62,649 bases of DNA from a virus, in the IMG/VR virus record IMGVR_UViG_3300034101_000324, positions 1-62,649 of that record; one strand, written 5' to 3'. The position numbers and the translations under genes were made by a program. The notes under the pieces were generated by a model. The model saw only the letters and a program-made list of their open reading frames with translations. It was not told the DNA's origin and ran no database searches. Of this stretch, positions 56,683 to 62,649 are shown in pieces; position 1 is the first letter of the stretch; each line of letters starts with the position of its first letter.

Positions 56683-57537
56683 TTACTTCTTCGCCCACTT
56701 CTTGACAACGTCAGTCACGTCACCGGCAGGGGCGGCATCGCTCGCCTTCTTCGATTCACGCAACTTCGGCTCTTCAAGAGCAGCGGGGCCAGTAACAATC
56801 GGGCCGTTAACCTGACCTTCATCCGTCTGGAACACGCTCAGTTTGATAGCGGTTTCTGCTGCCGCAGATTCACGCTGCTTCATGATCGTGTCGATGTCGC
56901 CTTCAGGTACAACACCAACAGGCGAGAACAGCAACTTCGGTACAGGCGACTTGGTATCGAACTGCATCTTAGTGATGACGCGACCCGCGCTGATGTCGTT
57001 GTCAGCGAGTTTCTGGATGTACGGACGGAACGGCCACTTGCCGCCCTCTTCCTTACCAAAGCAGGACGTAGCAGGCAGAACCAACTGCATAACATCGCCA
57101 CTCGGATCGTTCGGAAGAACAACAGCAGTACGCCACGACAGACGGCAGGCAGTGCCGCTACCACCCTGACCGGAGCCTTTCACAGACCACGGACACTTGT
57201 CGCAAGCCTCGGCTTGTGGGGACTTAACTTCCTTGTCAGGAACCTTGGAGTCCGTTGACCAACAGGCAGGGGCGATCTTCTCGCCTTCCTTGTACGCGCC
57301 AGAGTAATACTGGCGGCTCGCCGTGTGAGCCATACGAACGAAGATCACGTTCATGTGCCGATCTTCAATAGCACCGATTTCTTTACCACCTGCCATCTTG
57401 CGGAAAACGCCGCCCTTGATGGAGATGCGCTTGGCGAAGTTACCACCTGACCCTGCTACTGCACGGGTGTCGTCATCAACACCTCGCGGGATGTTCGCAA
57501 GTTCGCTCTTCAGACTAGCAATAATATCGTTACTCAT
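56683..57537 (-). CDS. Possible ssDNA-binding / replication accessory protein, 284 aa
   Basis: A 284-aa protein. The N-terminal part is beta-rich (GGNFAKRISIKGGVFRKMAG), with a zinc-type Cys set (EACDKCPWSV then TACRLSW) in the middle and an acidic, disordered C-terminal tail ending VVKKWAKK. Similar proteins occur next to phage primases and helicases and could coat or handle single-stranded DNA, but no defining motif is present. Start ATG 57537 after GGAGTAACCC. Confidence 0.6.
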   Translation of the reverse strand: MSNDIIASLKSELANIPRGVDDDTRAVAGSGGNFAKRISIKGGVFRKMAGGKEIGAIEDRHMNVIFVRMAHTASRQYYSGAYKEGEKIAPACWSTDSKVPDKEVKSPQAEACDKCPWSVKGSGQGGSGTACRLSWRTAVVLPNDPSGDVMQLVLPATSCFGKEEGGKWPFRPYIQKLADNDISAGRVITKMQFDTKSPVPKLLFSPVGVVPEGDIDTIMKQRESAAAETAIKLSVFQTDEGQVNGPIVTGPAALEEPKLRESKKASDAAPAGDVTDVVKKWAKK

Positions 57538-57540
57538 GGG

Positions 57541-57939
57541 TTACTCCCTACTGGTTGCTTTACGTACTGATACACCATACTCCCGCATCACGTTGACCCC
57601 CGGCGGGAGACCATCGCCCTCAATCTCTTTCAAGTGTTCTCTGAAATTTGATTGGTGAATGCGGCGCTCTAACAACTGAACTGCTTCATTATCTAGAACA
57701 TACTTGTAGAAGTTGTCCCAGTCTTGGCAGAAGAAACGCTCGTTCAATTTACGCATGACTGTGCCATGCGCGGTCTTGATACTGTCAGCGTTAACTGTGT
57801 TGCAGATATCAAGCAATGACTTTTCTAACAAAGCCATTTCATCCTGCAACTTCTTATCTTCCGCTTCGTACTGCGTAAGCAACTTCTCACGTGCGTTACG
57901 TAGATTGATATACGCTTCGACTAACTCTTCTGTATTCAC
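57541..57939 (-). CDS. Coiled-coil replication-region protein, 132 aa
   Basis: A 132-aa protein. Residues 1-50 form a coiled coil (LVEAYINLRNAREKLLTQYE), followed by IKTAHGTVMRKLNERFF, CQDWDNFYKYVL and GDGLPPGVNVMREYGVSVRK. This pattern is common in phage replication regions with unknown role. The GTG start at 57939 behind GGAGGTACA overlaps the helicase stop (GTGA). Confidence 0.7.
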   Translation of the reverse strand: MNTEELVEAYINLRNAREKLLTQYEAEDKKLQDEMALLEKSLLDICNTVNADSIKTAHGTVMRKLNERFFCQDWDNFYKYVLDNEAVQLLERRIHQSNFREHLKEIEGDGLPPGVNVMREYGVSVRKATSRE

Positions 57940-59531
57940 TGTACCTCCACTTCATCCAACTCTTGTTTGTACAGATCTACTATCCTTTGATGACTGTCTA
58001 CCTTTCCTTGCAGCATCGTATACATCTTCTTCTCAACCTCAGAACCTTGAAGGTGAACCACCGTCATAGCGTTCTTCTGGCCTACACGTTCGATGCGTCC
58101 AATACACTGCAAATATGTCTCAACACTCATCACAGGCGACCAGAACACAATCGTATCGGCAGCGGTCAAAGTAATACCGTGTGCCGCAGACTGTGGCTGA
58201 ATCACTAACACTCTTGGATCAGGTAGTTTCTGAAACTGATCAATAATTGTTGATCGTTCCTTCGCGCCAACCGAGCCTTGAATCACTGCATTCGTCACGC
58301 CTTCCTTGTCGAGGAACTTCGTGAGAACGTCGATAGTATGCAGGTACGGAACGAATACTACAACCTTATTTGTAGTTTCATCTAAAACTTCTTGCAAGGC
58401 GTTTAAGCGCGGCTTGATGTCGAACTCCACTACTTGCTGTTTGTCCGTATACACTGCACCGCCGCTGATCTGTAATAGTTTCTGTAACGACGCCGCTGCG
58501 TTGACAGCAGAGATCTGCGCTCCGGCTGCTTCTATCAGCAGTTGTTTCTTTAACTCGTTGTAATACTTAGCAACTTGCGGAGTAAGCGGCACAATGCGTG
58601 TCTGATAAGTAAGTTCTGGCAGATCAAGACACTCTTTCTTTGTGTATCTAACCGCAGGTTGTAGCGCGTAAAACACATCTTCCTTATAGGTGTATTTTGG
58701 AAGCCACTTAAATCGGCTCACCGGATACATGACCTTGTCGCGCCAAGCAGTCGTGAACTTCGGAACTCGCCCCGGACTAACCAACTTAGCCAGACCAAAC
58801 GCATCCAACGGTGACTGCGATGCCGGTGTGCCAGTCATCATCCAGAGCCACGTGGTTGGCTCAATCATCTTAGCAAGATTCTTCCAACGCTTTGTGTTGA
58901 CGGTCTTGTATGCGTTAGCCTCGTCAACGATGATCAAGTCAAACTTCGCTTGTTGAAGTTCTGGCAGAACAACGCCTGTGCCGTCGTAGTTGATGATCGT
59001 AAAATCGTAGTTCTCGCTTAATACTTTCTTACGCTTTGACGCAGAGCCATGTGCGACACCGCACGTTCTGTGAATTGCAGTTCTGAAGATGTCTGCTTGC
59101 CATGCCGAATACATGATCGACAAAGGGCAGATAACTAGCACCTTCTTAATTAACCTCTGCTTCATCAAGTAGTCAGCCGCCCAGATAGCAGCCGAGGTCT
59201 TGCCTGTCCCTGCCTCGTTGAAGCAGAACGCTCGCTGACGTAGCGAGAGGAATGACGCCGTATCACGTTGGTGATCAAACGGTTTGTAGATCCCCGGCCA
59301 GTCGTAGTCCTTCAAAATGGGCGATGGGATCTTAGGCAGCGTCACGTTAGGCTGCATCTCATCAAGTATGGTGGCAGCGATTCGCGCCTCGTTGTGACCC
59401 CAGTACAGAATCAATTCTTTAGCGTCTGCCCAGACGTTCGTGACTTCGCATTTCTCAACGCTCTGGTAGATTGTGTCTGCTAATTTTGCAGGAATACTGA
59501 ACTTTAACGCTGTGTCTTCGACTATCTGCAT
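57936..59531 (-). CDS. SNF2-type helicase (SF2)
   Basis: A 531-aa two-lobed SF2 ATPase. Walker A E106-AGTGKT112, DEAN box 203-206, TGTP 233-236, QPQSAAHGITL and QCIGRIERVGQ near residue 475 (motif VI) are all present and intact. Phage SNF2-like proteins remodel DNA structures or displace proteins at the fork. It lies between a small membrane protein gene and the coiled-coil gene in the replication operon. ATG 59531. Confidence 0.88.
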   Translation of the reverse strand: MQIVEDTALKFSIPAKLADTIYQSVEKCEVTNVWADAKELILYWGHNEARIAATILDEMQPNVTLPKIPSPILKDYDWPGIYKPFDHQRDTASFLSLRQRAFCFNEAGTGKTSAAIWAADYLMKQRLIKKVLVICPLSIMYSAWQADIFRTAIHRTCGVAHGSASKRKKVLSENYDFTIINYDGTGVVLPELQQAKFDLIIVDEANAYKTVNTKRWKNLAKMIEPTTWLWMMTGTPASQSPLDAFGLAKLVSPGRVPKFTTAWRDKVMYPVSRFKWLPKYTYKEDVFYALQPAVRYTKKECLDLPELTYQTRIVPLTPQVAKYYNELKKQLLIEAAGAQISAVNAAASLQKLLQISGGAVYTDKQQVVEFDIKPRLNALQEVLDETTNKVVVFVPYLHTIDVLTKFLDKEGVTNAVIQGSVGAKERSTIIDQFQKLPDPRVLVIQPQSAAHGITLTAADTIVFWSPVMSVETYLQCIGRIERVGQKNAMTVVHLQGSEVEKKMYTMLQGKVDSHQRIVDLYKQELDEVEVQ

Positions 59532-59539
59532 AACTAAAC

Positions 59540-59710
59540 CTACTTGGATTTACGCAGCAGCAATGCCGCGATCAGGAAAGACTGGATAACTATGATAGCC
59601 GGAGTAAGAACGACGAAGAGGTATACATTGATTTCCTCATAGGTCATCCCAAGCTGGGCGGCCCAGTACTCTAGGAAGTCAACGCACCAGTAAAAAACTG
59701 CATCAATCAT
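59540..59710 (-). CDS. 56-aa membrane protein
   Basis: ATG 59710 after TTTGGAGTAAAT, stop TAG at 59540. It begins MIDAVFYWCVDFLEYWAAQL, then has a hydrophobic helix (INVYLFVVLTPAIIVIQSFL) and a basic end RKSK. It is a single-pass membrane protein of the early operon, function unknown; possibly a host-membrane effector. The gap upstream of it is structured. Confidence 0.68.
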   Translation of the reverse strand: MIDAVFYWCVDFLEYWAAQLGMTYEEINVYLFVVLTPAIIVIQSFLIAALLLRKSK

Positions 59711-59880
59711 ATTTACTCCAAAAAGCCCGTCACGTGGGCCAGACGGTTAACGCTCAAGGTGGAGGCTGTACTGATTTAGGTAGTACGCTTGGGCTTGCCG
59801 TTAACTGACGTGGTTTGCGGTGTCATGGATGGGTAGTCCGCCGCAGGTCGCCCTTACTCTCACACTCACGCCTTATGGAG
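59711..59880. promoter_or_regulatory. Structured gap with nested inverted repeat and weak terminator
   Basis: 170 non-coding bp. GTTAACG (59746-59752) is inverse to CGTTAAC (59799-59805), enclosing GTACT (59768-59772) and AGTAC (59782-59786). Just before the 56-aa gene, GCCC-N7-GGGC followed by five T on the minus strand (59740-59720) is a weak terminator whose T tract adjoins the ribosome site. Confidence 0.5.
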
Positions 59881-60162
59881 TTACTTAATCGAACCGTCTG
59901 GGTTACGACGGAACGACCGATTCCTTTTTACAGACTGAATCGTGTAACCATCTTTGTTGGTTCCACCTTTCGATAACGCTTTCTTGTGAGCAATATCCTT
60001 GCCTTCACGACGATCAGCCTTACCGTTACCGTTCTTATCCGCGCCGGTCTTGTCTACCTTGCGACGTGCGCGTTGACGCTCCATGCGATCAGGATGCTCC
60101 TCGCGCTTTTTCTGCATTTGATATTCGTGCTTGTACGGTCTGGGTTTATTCACGTACGGCAT
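59881..60162 (-). CDS. Basic protein with EF-hand-like loop, 93 aa
   Basis: A 93-aa basic protein. YQMQKKREEHPDRMERQRAR, then VDKTGADKNGNGKADRREGK gives a canonical Ca2+-type loop (DKNGNGKADRRE) at residues 42-53, and KKALSKGGTNKDGYTIQSVK follows. It recurs in phages as an unknown protein. Possibly a DNA-binding protein stabilised by metal. ATG 60162, with the ribosome site GGGAGAAAT overlapping the preceding stop. Confidence 0.7.
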   Translation of the reverse strand: MPYVNKPRPYKHEYQMQKKREEHPDRMERQRARRKVDKTGADKNGNGKADRREGKDIAHKKALSKGGTNKDGYTIQSVKRNRSFRRNPDGSIK

Positions 60163-60163
60163 T

Positions 60164-60817
60164 TCATTTCTCCCGGTAGAACCTGCAAGTATTTACTGGA
60201 CACCATCCGCACAAACCTGTCGGCATCGGAGGCCATGAGTCATTCTCATACGCCAATCTTAACCGCTCAAGACTCGGTGTGAACTCTGCCCACAATCTGC
60301 CGATGTCGCTACGTTCGTACTCTTCTGGCACGAACACATTCTTGGTGATGAACAACAACCCTGCTTTGATACTGACAATGTCAGGAAAGTGGGCATAAGC
60401 CATCAACGCCATCAACTTCAACTGCTTCGGGTCAGCGTACTTATTACTACCTGTCTTGTAATCCACAATGTATGCGGACTTGCCGTCAACAATCAAGAGG
60501 TCGACAACACCGCGCACCCATCTTTTTTCATCCCCAAAATCGCACGGTATTTTGTCATGGGACAGCGCCATCTTATGTTCGGGATAGCGTGTACCTTGTA
60601 TTTCCATCAGCGCATCTAGAGGGCCCTGAAATCTCTGGTAGTTCTTAGCTAATGGAGTTCCATCCCTTACGTAGTCTTCCAAAGCCTTGTGGACTTCGGT
60701 TCCGTAGAGCATCTGCTCGGTGGCTTTCTTCTCGTAGTCCTGCTTTACCTTTAGGTGGTAATACTGCTTCGGACAGTTCGTGAATTCCTTGAGACTACTA
60801 TATGACCAAGTAAACAC
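60164..60817 (-). CDS. PD-(D/E)XK nuclease with Fe-S-type cysteines (Cas4/AddB-like)
   Basis: A 217-aa RecB-family nuclease. H43 (GTEVHKAL), D106 (VRGVVDLL), D119-Y-K121 (YIVDYKTG) and Q132 are the catalytic set. C15 plus the C-terminal CGWCPVNTC supply four cysteines, as in the 4Fe-4S cluster of Cas4 and AddB. It is expected to resect DNA ends during recombination-dependent replication. GTG start at 60817. A near-perfect palindrome lies inside the gene. Confidence 0.86.
   Translation of the reverse strand: MFTWSYSSLKEFTNCPKQYYHLKVKQDYEKKATEQMLYGTEVHKALEDYVRDGTPLAKNYQRFQGPLDALMEIQGTRYPEHKMALSHDKIPCDFGDEKRWVRGVVDLLIVDGKSAYIVDYKTGSNKYADPKQLKLMALMAYAHFPDIVSIKAGLLFITKNVFVPEEYERSDIGRLWAEFTPSLERLRLAYENDSWPPMPTGLCGWCPVNTCRFYREK
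60370..60386. promoter_or_regulatory. Near-perfect palindrome TACTGAC-AAT-GTCAGGA (intragenic)
   Basis: 13 of 14 arm positions match. It is inside the Cas4/AddB-like nuclease gene, the only close copy outside 6.9-15.2 kb. Confidence 0.5.
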
Positions 60818-61005
60818 TACAACCCCAACTCTTGTAACTTCTTACGTATGGCGGCTACTTCGCGCCATGTCCCTGCGTAGTTCTGAGAAAGCGTCTTCGC
60901 ATATATCTGTAAAGAGCGCACCTCTTCACGCAGTGCCTCAATCTCTGTGGGAGGGTCGGGTATGTCCCAGTCCTCATCAGTTACAGTCTCCGTAGGATCT
61001 TCCAT
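60817..61005 (-). CDS. Coiled-coil protein, 62 aa
   Basis: A 62-aa protein. The acidic, Pro-containing start (MEDPTETVTDEDWDIPDPPT) is followed by a coiled coil (EIEALREEVRSLQIYAKTLS). ATG 61005 after GAGGCGAAGT; a longer frame to 61017 is less likely. It overlaps the DNA polymerase end by 29 bp. The tail may bind polymerase or nuclease (inference). Confidence 0.68.
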   Translation of the reverse strand: MEDPTETVTDEDWDIPDPPTEIEALREEVRSLQIYAKTLSQNYAGTWREVAAIRKKLQELGL

Positions 61006-62649
61006 ACTTCGCCTCACACGCTACTGGTAGCCCAACCGCCCACTTGGGAGGAGTAGACATTACTTGTGTTATGAACGCAAGTGCTTCTTCGATATCGTTT
61101 TCTGGCACGATCACAACCGCTGCGTCATGCACGGTCAGCACTGGCCGATACCTTTCTTTGACCGTAAGCATCTGCTCGCCCACGATAATTCTGGCTAGTG
61201 CTTGCACTACGTTCTCAACAACCGACCCACCCCACAGAGTCACCACACCTTTGCGGGACTTGTAAGCAATCTTGTTGTCCTCGTTCATGTGTAGGCCGGG
61301 GTATCGGATATACAAATCATTAGGGAGTTTGATACCGATCCGGTTCACACGCAGTGCGTCATGCTCGCCCAACGAATACTCCATCATCTCAGCATCGTCC
61401 CATCTGAGGATGTCTTTGACAGCGTTGTTGGCCGCAGTCCAAAGTTTAGGAATCTTGTCGTTGGTATCCCGATACAGATCGACTATGCCCTTGCAGGTGT
61501 CTTCGTCCAGATCAGCACCGGGCGGCTGCGTCTTTAATGTATGACGCAGTTTGGCAGCACCTGTGCCGTAACCCAGTCCAAGAATGCAGGTCTTGCCCAC
61601 GAACCTTTCAACTGGATCTTTCTTACTGATCGGACGCTCGTAGATCTTGCTGGCGAATACGCTGTACACGTCCTCGCCTTTCTTAAACTGCTCGACCAAA
61701 TCATCCTGACCTGCAAGCCACGCCAGCACACGCGCCTCAATCTGTGAACTGTCACAATTAATAACCAAGTGCCCATCGGGAGCTACGACCGACTTCTTCA
61801 GTGCTTTCTTCTGGGCATCACGGCTTGGCAGATTCTGAAAATTAACCGCATCCGAACCCGCCCAACGACCTGTATGAGCGCCGTAATATTTAAGCGGGAT
61901 AGGAAGCCGGCCACGATTCCGAGAGCCAATACCAATAAATCGCTCAATGCGTGACTCCTCTATCGTGGACTTAGTACCCAGACGAACCGCGCAAAGTTGC
62001 TGCACGACAGGGTCTTCGTGATTCTGAAGTTCGATGAACCCCACATCGTTCTTGGCGAGAGCAAACGTCTCCTTACCTGTCGTTAAAGATTTCTTCATCG
62101 GAACGTCTATGCCCAAATCTTTCAACACGGCAGCAAACTGCGGGTTGCTCGCCAACTTTTTACGCACTTCCTCCTCGTCACCCACTTGCAGGGTGTCCAT
62201 CAGCCCACGCAACAAAGTGCTCTTCTCCTGCTTGATCTCGTCAAGTCGGTCACGGAGCAGTGTGGGGTTCACACGGAGTACGGGCTGCGTATACATCCGC
62301 AGCGTCATGTCGATCAGATCTAGTTCTTTTTGCGGGAAATATTCAGCCATTATCGCATTGAACAACTTAAAGGTCAGTTCAACATCGTTTATGCAATATC
62401 CTGCATACCGGGCAAGTTCTTCAGCCGTAAAGTCTTTACGGTGCTTGTTGGCTGCGTTACTAACCTCTGTACCTTTCTTACCCAACGCATACCTTTCGAC
62501 AAGCGCAGATAATGATCCACCGGCATCAACACCGTGAATGGCTCGCGCCATGCAAAGGGTATCGAAGTAATAGGCAGGGGTGATGTCAAAGATGAACGAA
62601 AGAATTCCACCGTCGAACTGTGCGTTATGACAGAGCAGGGCTGACGTAC
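60977..62649 (-). CDS. polA: DNA polymerase I (family A), main part; begins at 323
   Basis: Residues from about 66 to 622 of the polymerase, continuing the 1-323 segment across the circular join (bases after 62522 duplicate 1-127). The Exo III motif is Y150-x3-D154 (YCINDV). The polymerase has motif A D365-SSQIEAR (LVINCDSSQIEARVLAW), motif B near 417-429 (GKTCILGLGYGTG) and motif C H572-D573 (VLTVHDAAVV). All key residues are present. It replicates the phage genome with proofreading. Its stop overlaps the next coiled-coil gene. Confidence 0.95.
   Translation of the reverse strand, partial: TSALLCHNAQFDGGILSFIFDITPAYYFDTLCMARAIHGVDAGGSLSALVERYALGKKGTEVSNAANKHRKDFTAEELARYAGYCINDVELTFKLFNAIMAEYFPQKELDLIDMTLRMYTQPVLRVNPTLLRDRLDEIKQEKSTLLRGLMDTLQVGDEEEVRKKLASNPQFAAVLKDLGIDVPMKKSLTTGKETFALAKNDVGFIELQNHEDPVVQQLCAVRLGTKSTIEESRIERFIGIGSRNRGRLPIPLKYYGAHTGRWAGSDAVNFQNLPSRDAQKKALKKSVVAPDGHLVINCDSSQIEARVLAWLAGQDDLVEQFKKGEDVYSVFASKIYERPISKKDPVERFVGKTCILGLGYGTGAAKLRHTLKTQPPGADLDEDTCKGIVDLYRDTNDKIPKLWTAANNAVKDILRWDDAEMMEYSLGEHDALRVNRIGIKLPNDLYIRYPGLHMNEDNKIAYKSRKGVVTLWGGSVVENVVQALARIIVGEQMLTVKERYRPVLTVHDAAVVIVPENDIEEALAFITQVMSTPPKWAVGLPVACEAKYGRSYGDCN
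62523..62649. repeat. Terminal overlap, right copy (circular join)
   Basis: Identical to 1-127. See the left copy; the unique genome ends at 62522. Confidence 0.93.

Noticed and set aside
57227-57243. TTCCTTGTCAGGAA as another palindrome copy
   Set aside because: Only one arm (GTCAGGA) matches; the left arm and spacing do not fit.
1-62649. CRISPR arrays, insertion sequences, integrase/attachment site, phage RNA polymerase
   Set aside because: No evenly spaced repeats, no transposase or integrase motifs and no single-subunit RNA polymerase motifs were seen in any frame.

Overview
The window is the complete genome of a tailed bacteriophage, assembled as a circle. Bases 1-127 are repeated exactly at 62523-62649, and a family A DNA polymerase gene reads in frame across that join, so the unique genome is 62,522 bp. 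No integrase, tRNA, CRISPR array or insertion sequence was recognised, and the gene content looks strictly lytic. There are adaptor, stabilisation and gp10-like tail genes and very large internal virion proteins, but no tape-measure gene or major tail-tube gene. That points to a short-tailed (podovirus-like) particle. The host cannot be named from the sequence. Several small basic proteins and tail proteins look like those of aquatic phages (recollection, not a search).

Layout. (1) A leftward early/replication block runs from about 15.2 kb down through position 1, across the join, and on from 62.5 kb to 53.27 kb. From upstream to downstream it holds a 275-aa protein with its own promoter and terminator; a 0.75-kb repeat-rich non-coding region (origin candidate); a promoter followed by about 620 nt of hairpin-rich leader; and a MoxR-like AAA+ ATPase / zincin-VWA module. 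Next come a VRR-NUC nuclease, a DUF3310-like protein, a glycan/methyl-transfer cluster and small genes, then DNA polymerase, a Cas4/AddB-like Fe-S nuclease, a SNF2-type helicase, a possible DNA-binding protein, an HTH protein and a primase-helicase. (2) A rightward late block at 15.55-53.27 kb holds the terminases, portal, a GroES-like co-chaperonin, scaffold-like protein, major capsid protein, decoration-like proteins, many small Lys/Gly-rich proteins, adaptors, repeat-rich and glycine-rich fibres, two 2-oxoglutarate/Fe(II) oxygenase-like proteins, holin, lysozyme, tail stabilisation protein and four large ejection-type proteins ending in a 2202-aa polyvalent protein. The two blocks converge at 53.27 kb, where opposing stop codons share the bases CTAG.

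Regulation. Three near-consensus extended -10 promoters face leftward at about 15.2, 13.3 and 12.0 kb. A 17-bp palindrome, TCCTGAC-N3-GTCAGGA, occurs 12 times with perfect arms between 6.97 and 15.18 kb. One copy lies just downstream of each of the three promoters; others sit at gene junctions or inside genes. Eleven of the 12 spacers are RNY, the same TGAC-RNY-GTCA core architecture as the matS site bound by MatP. This is the strongest candidate for an undescribed regulatory or DNA-organising system here. The structured leader and the AAA+/zincin-VWA module come next.
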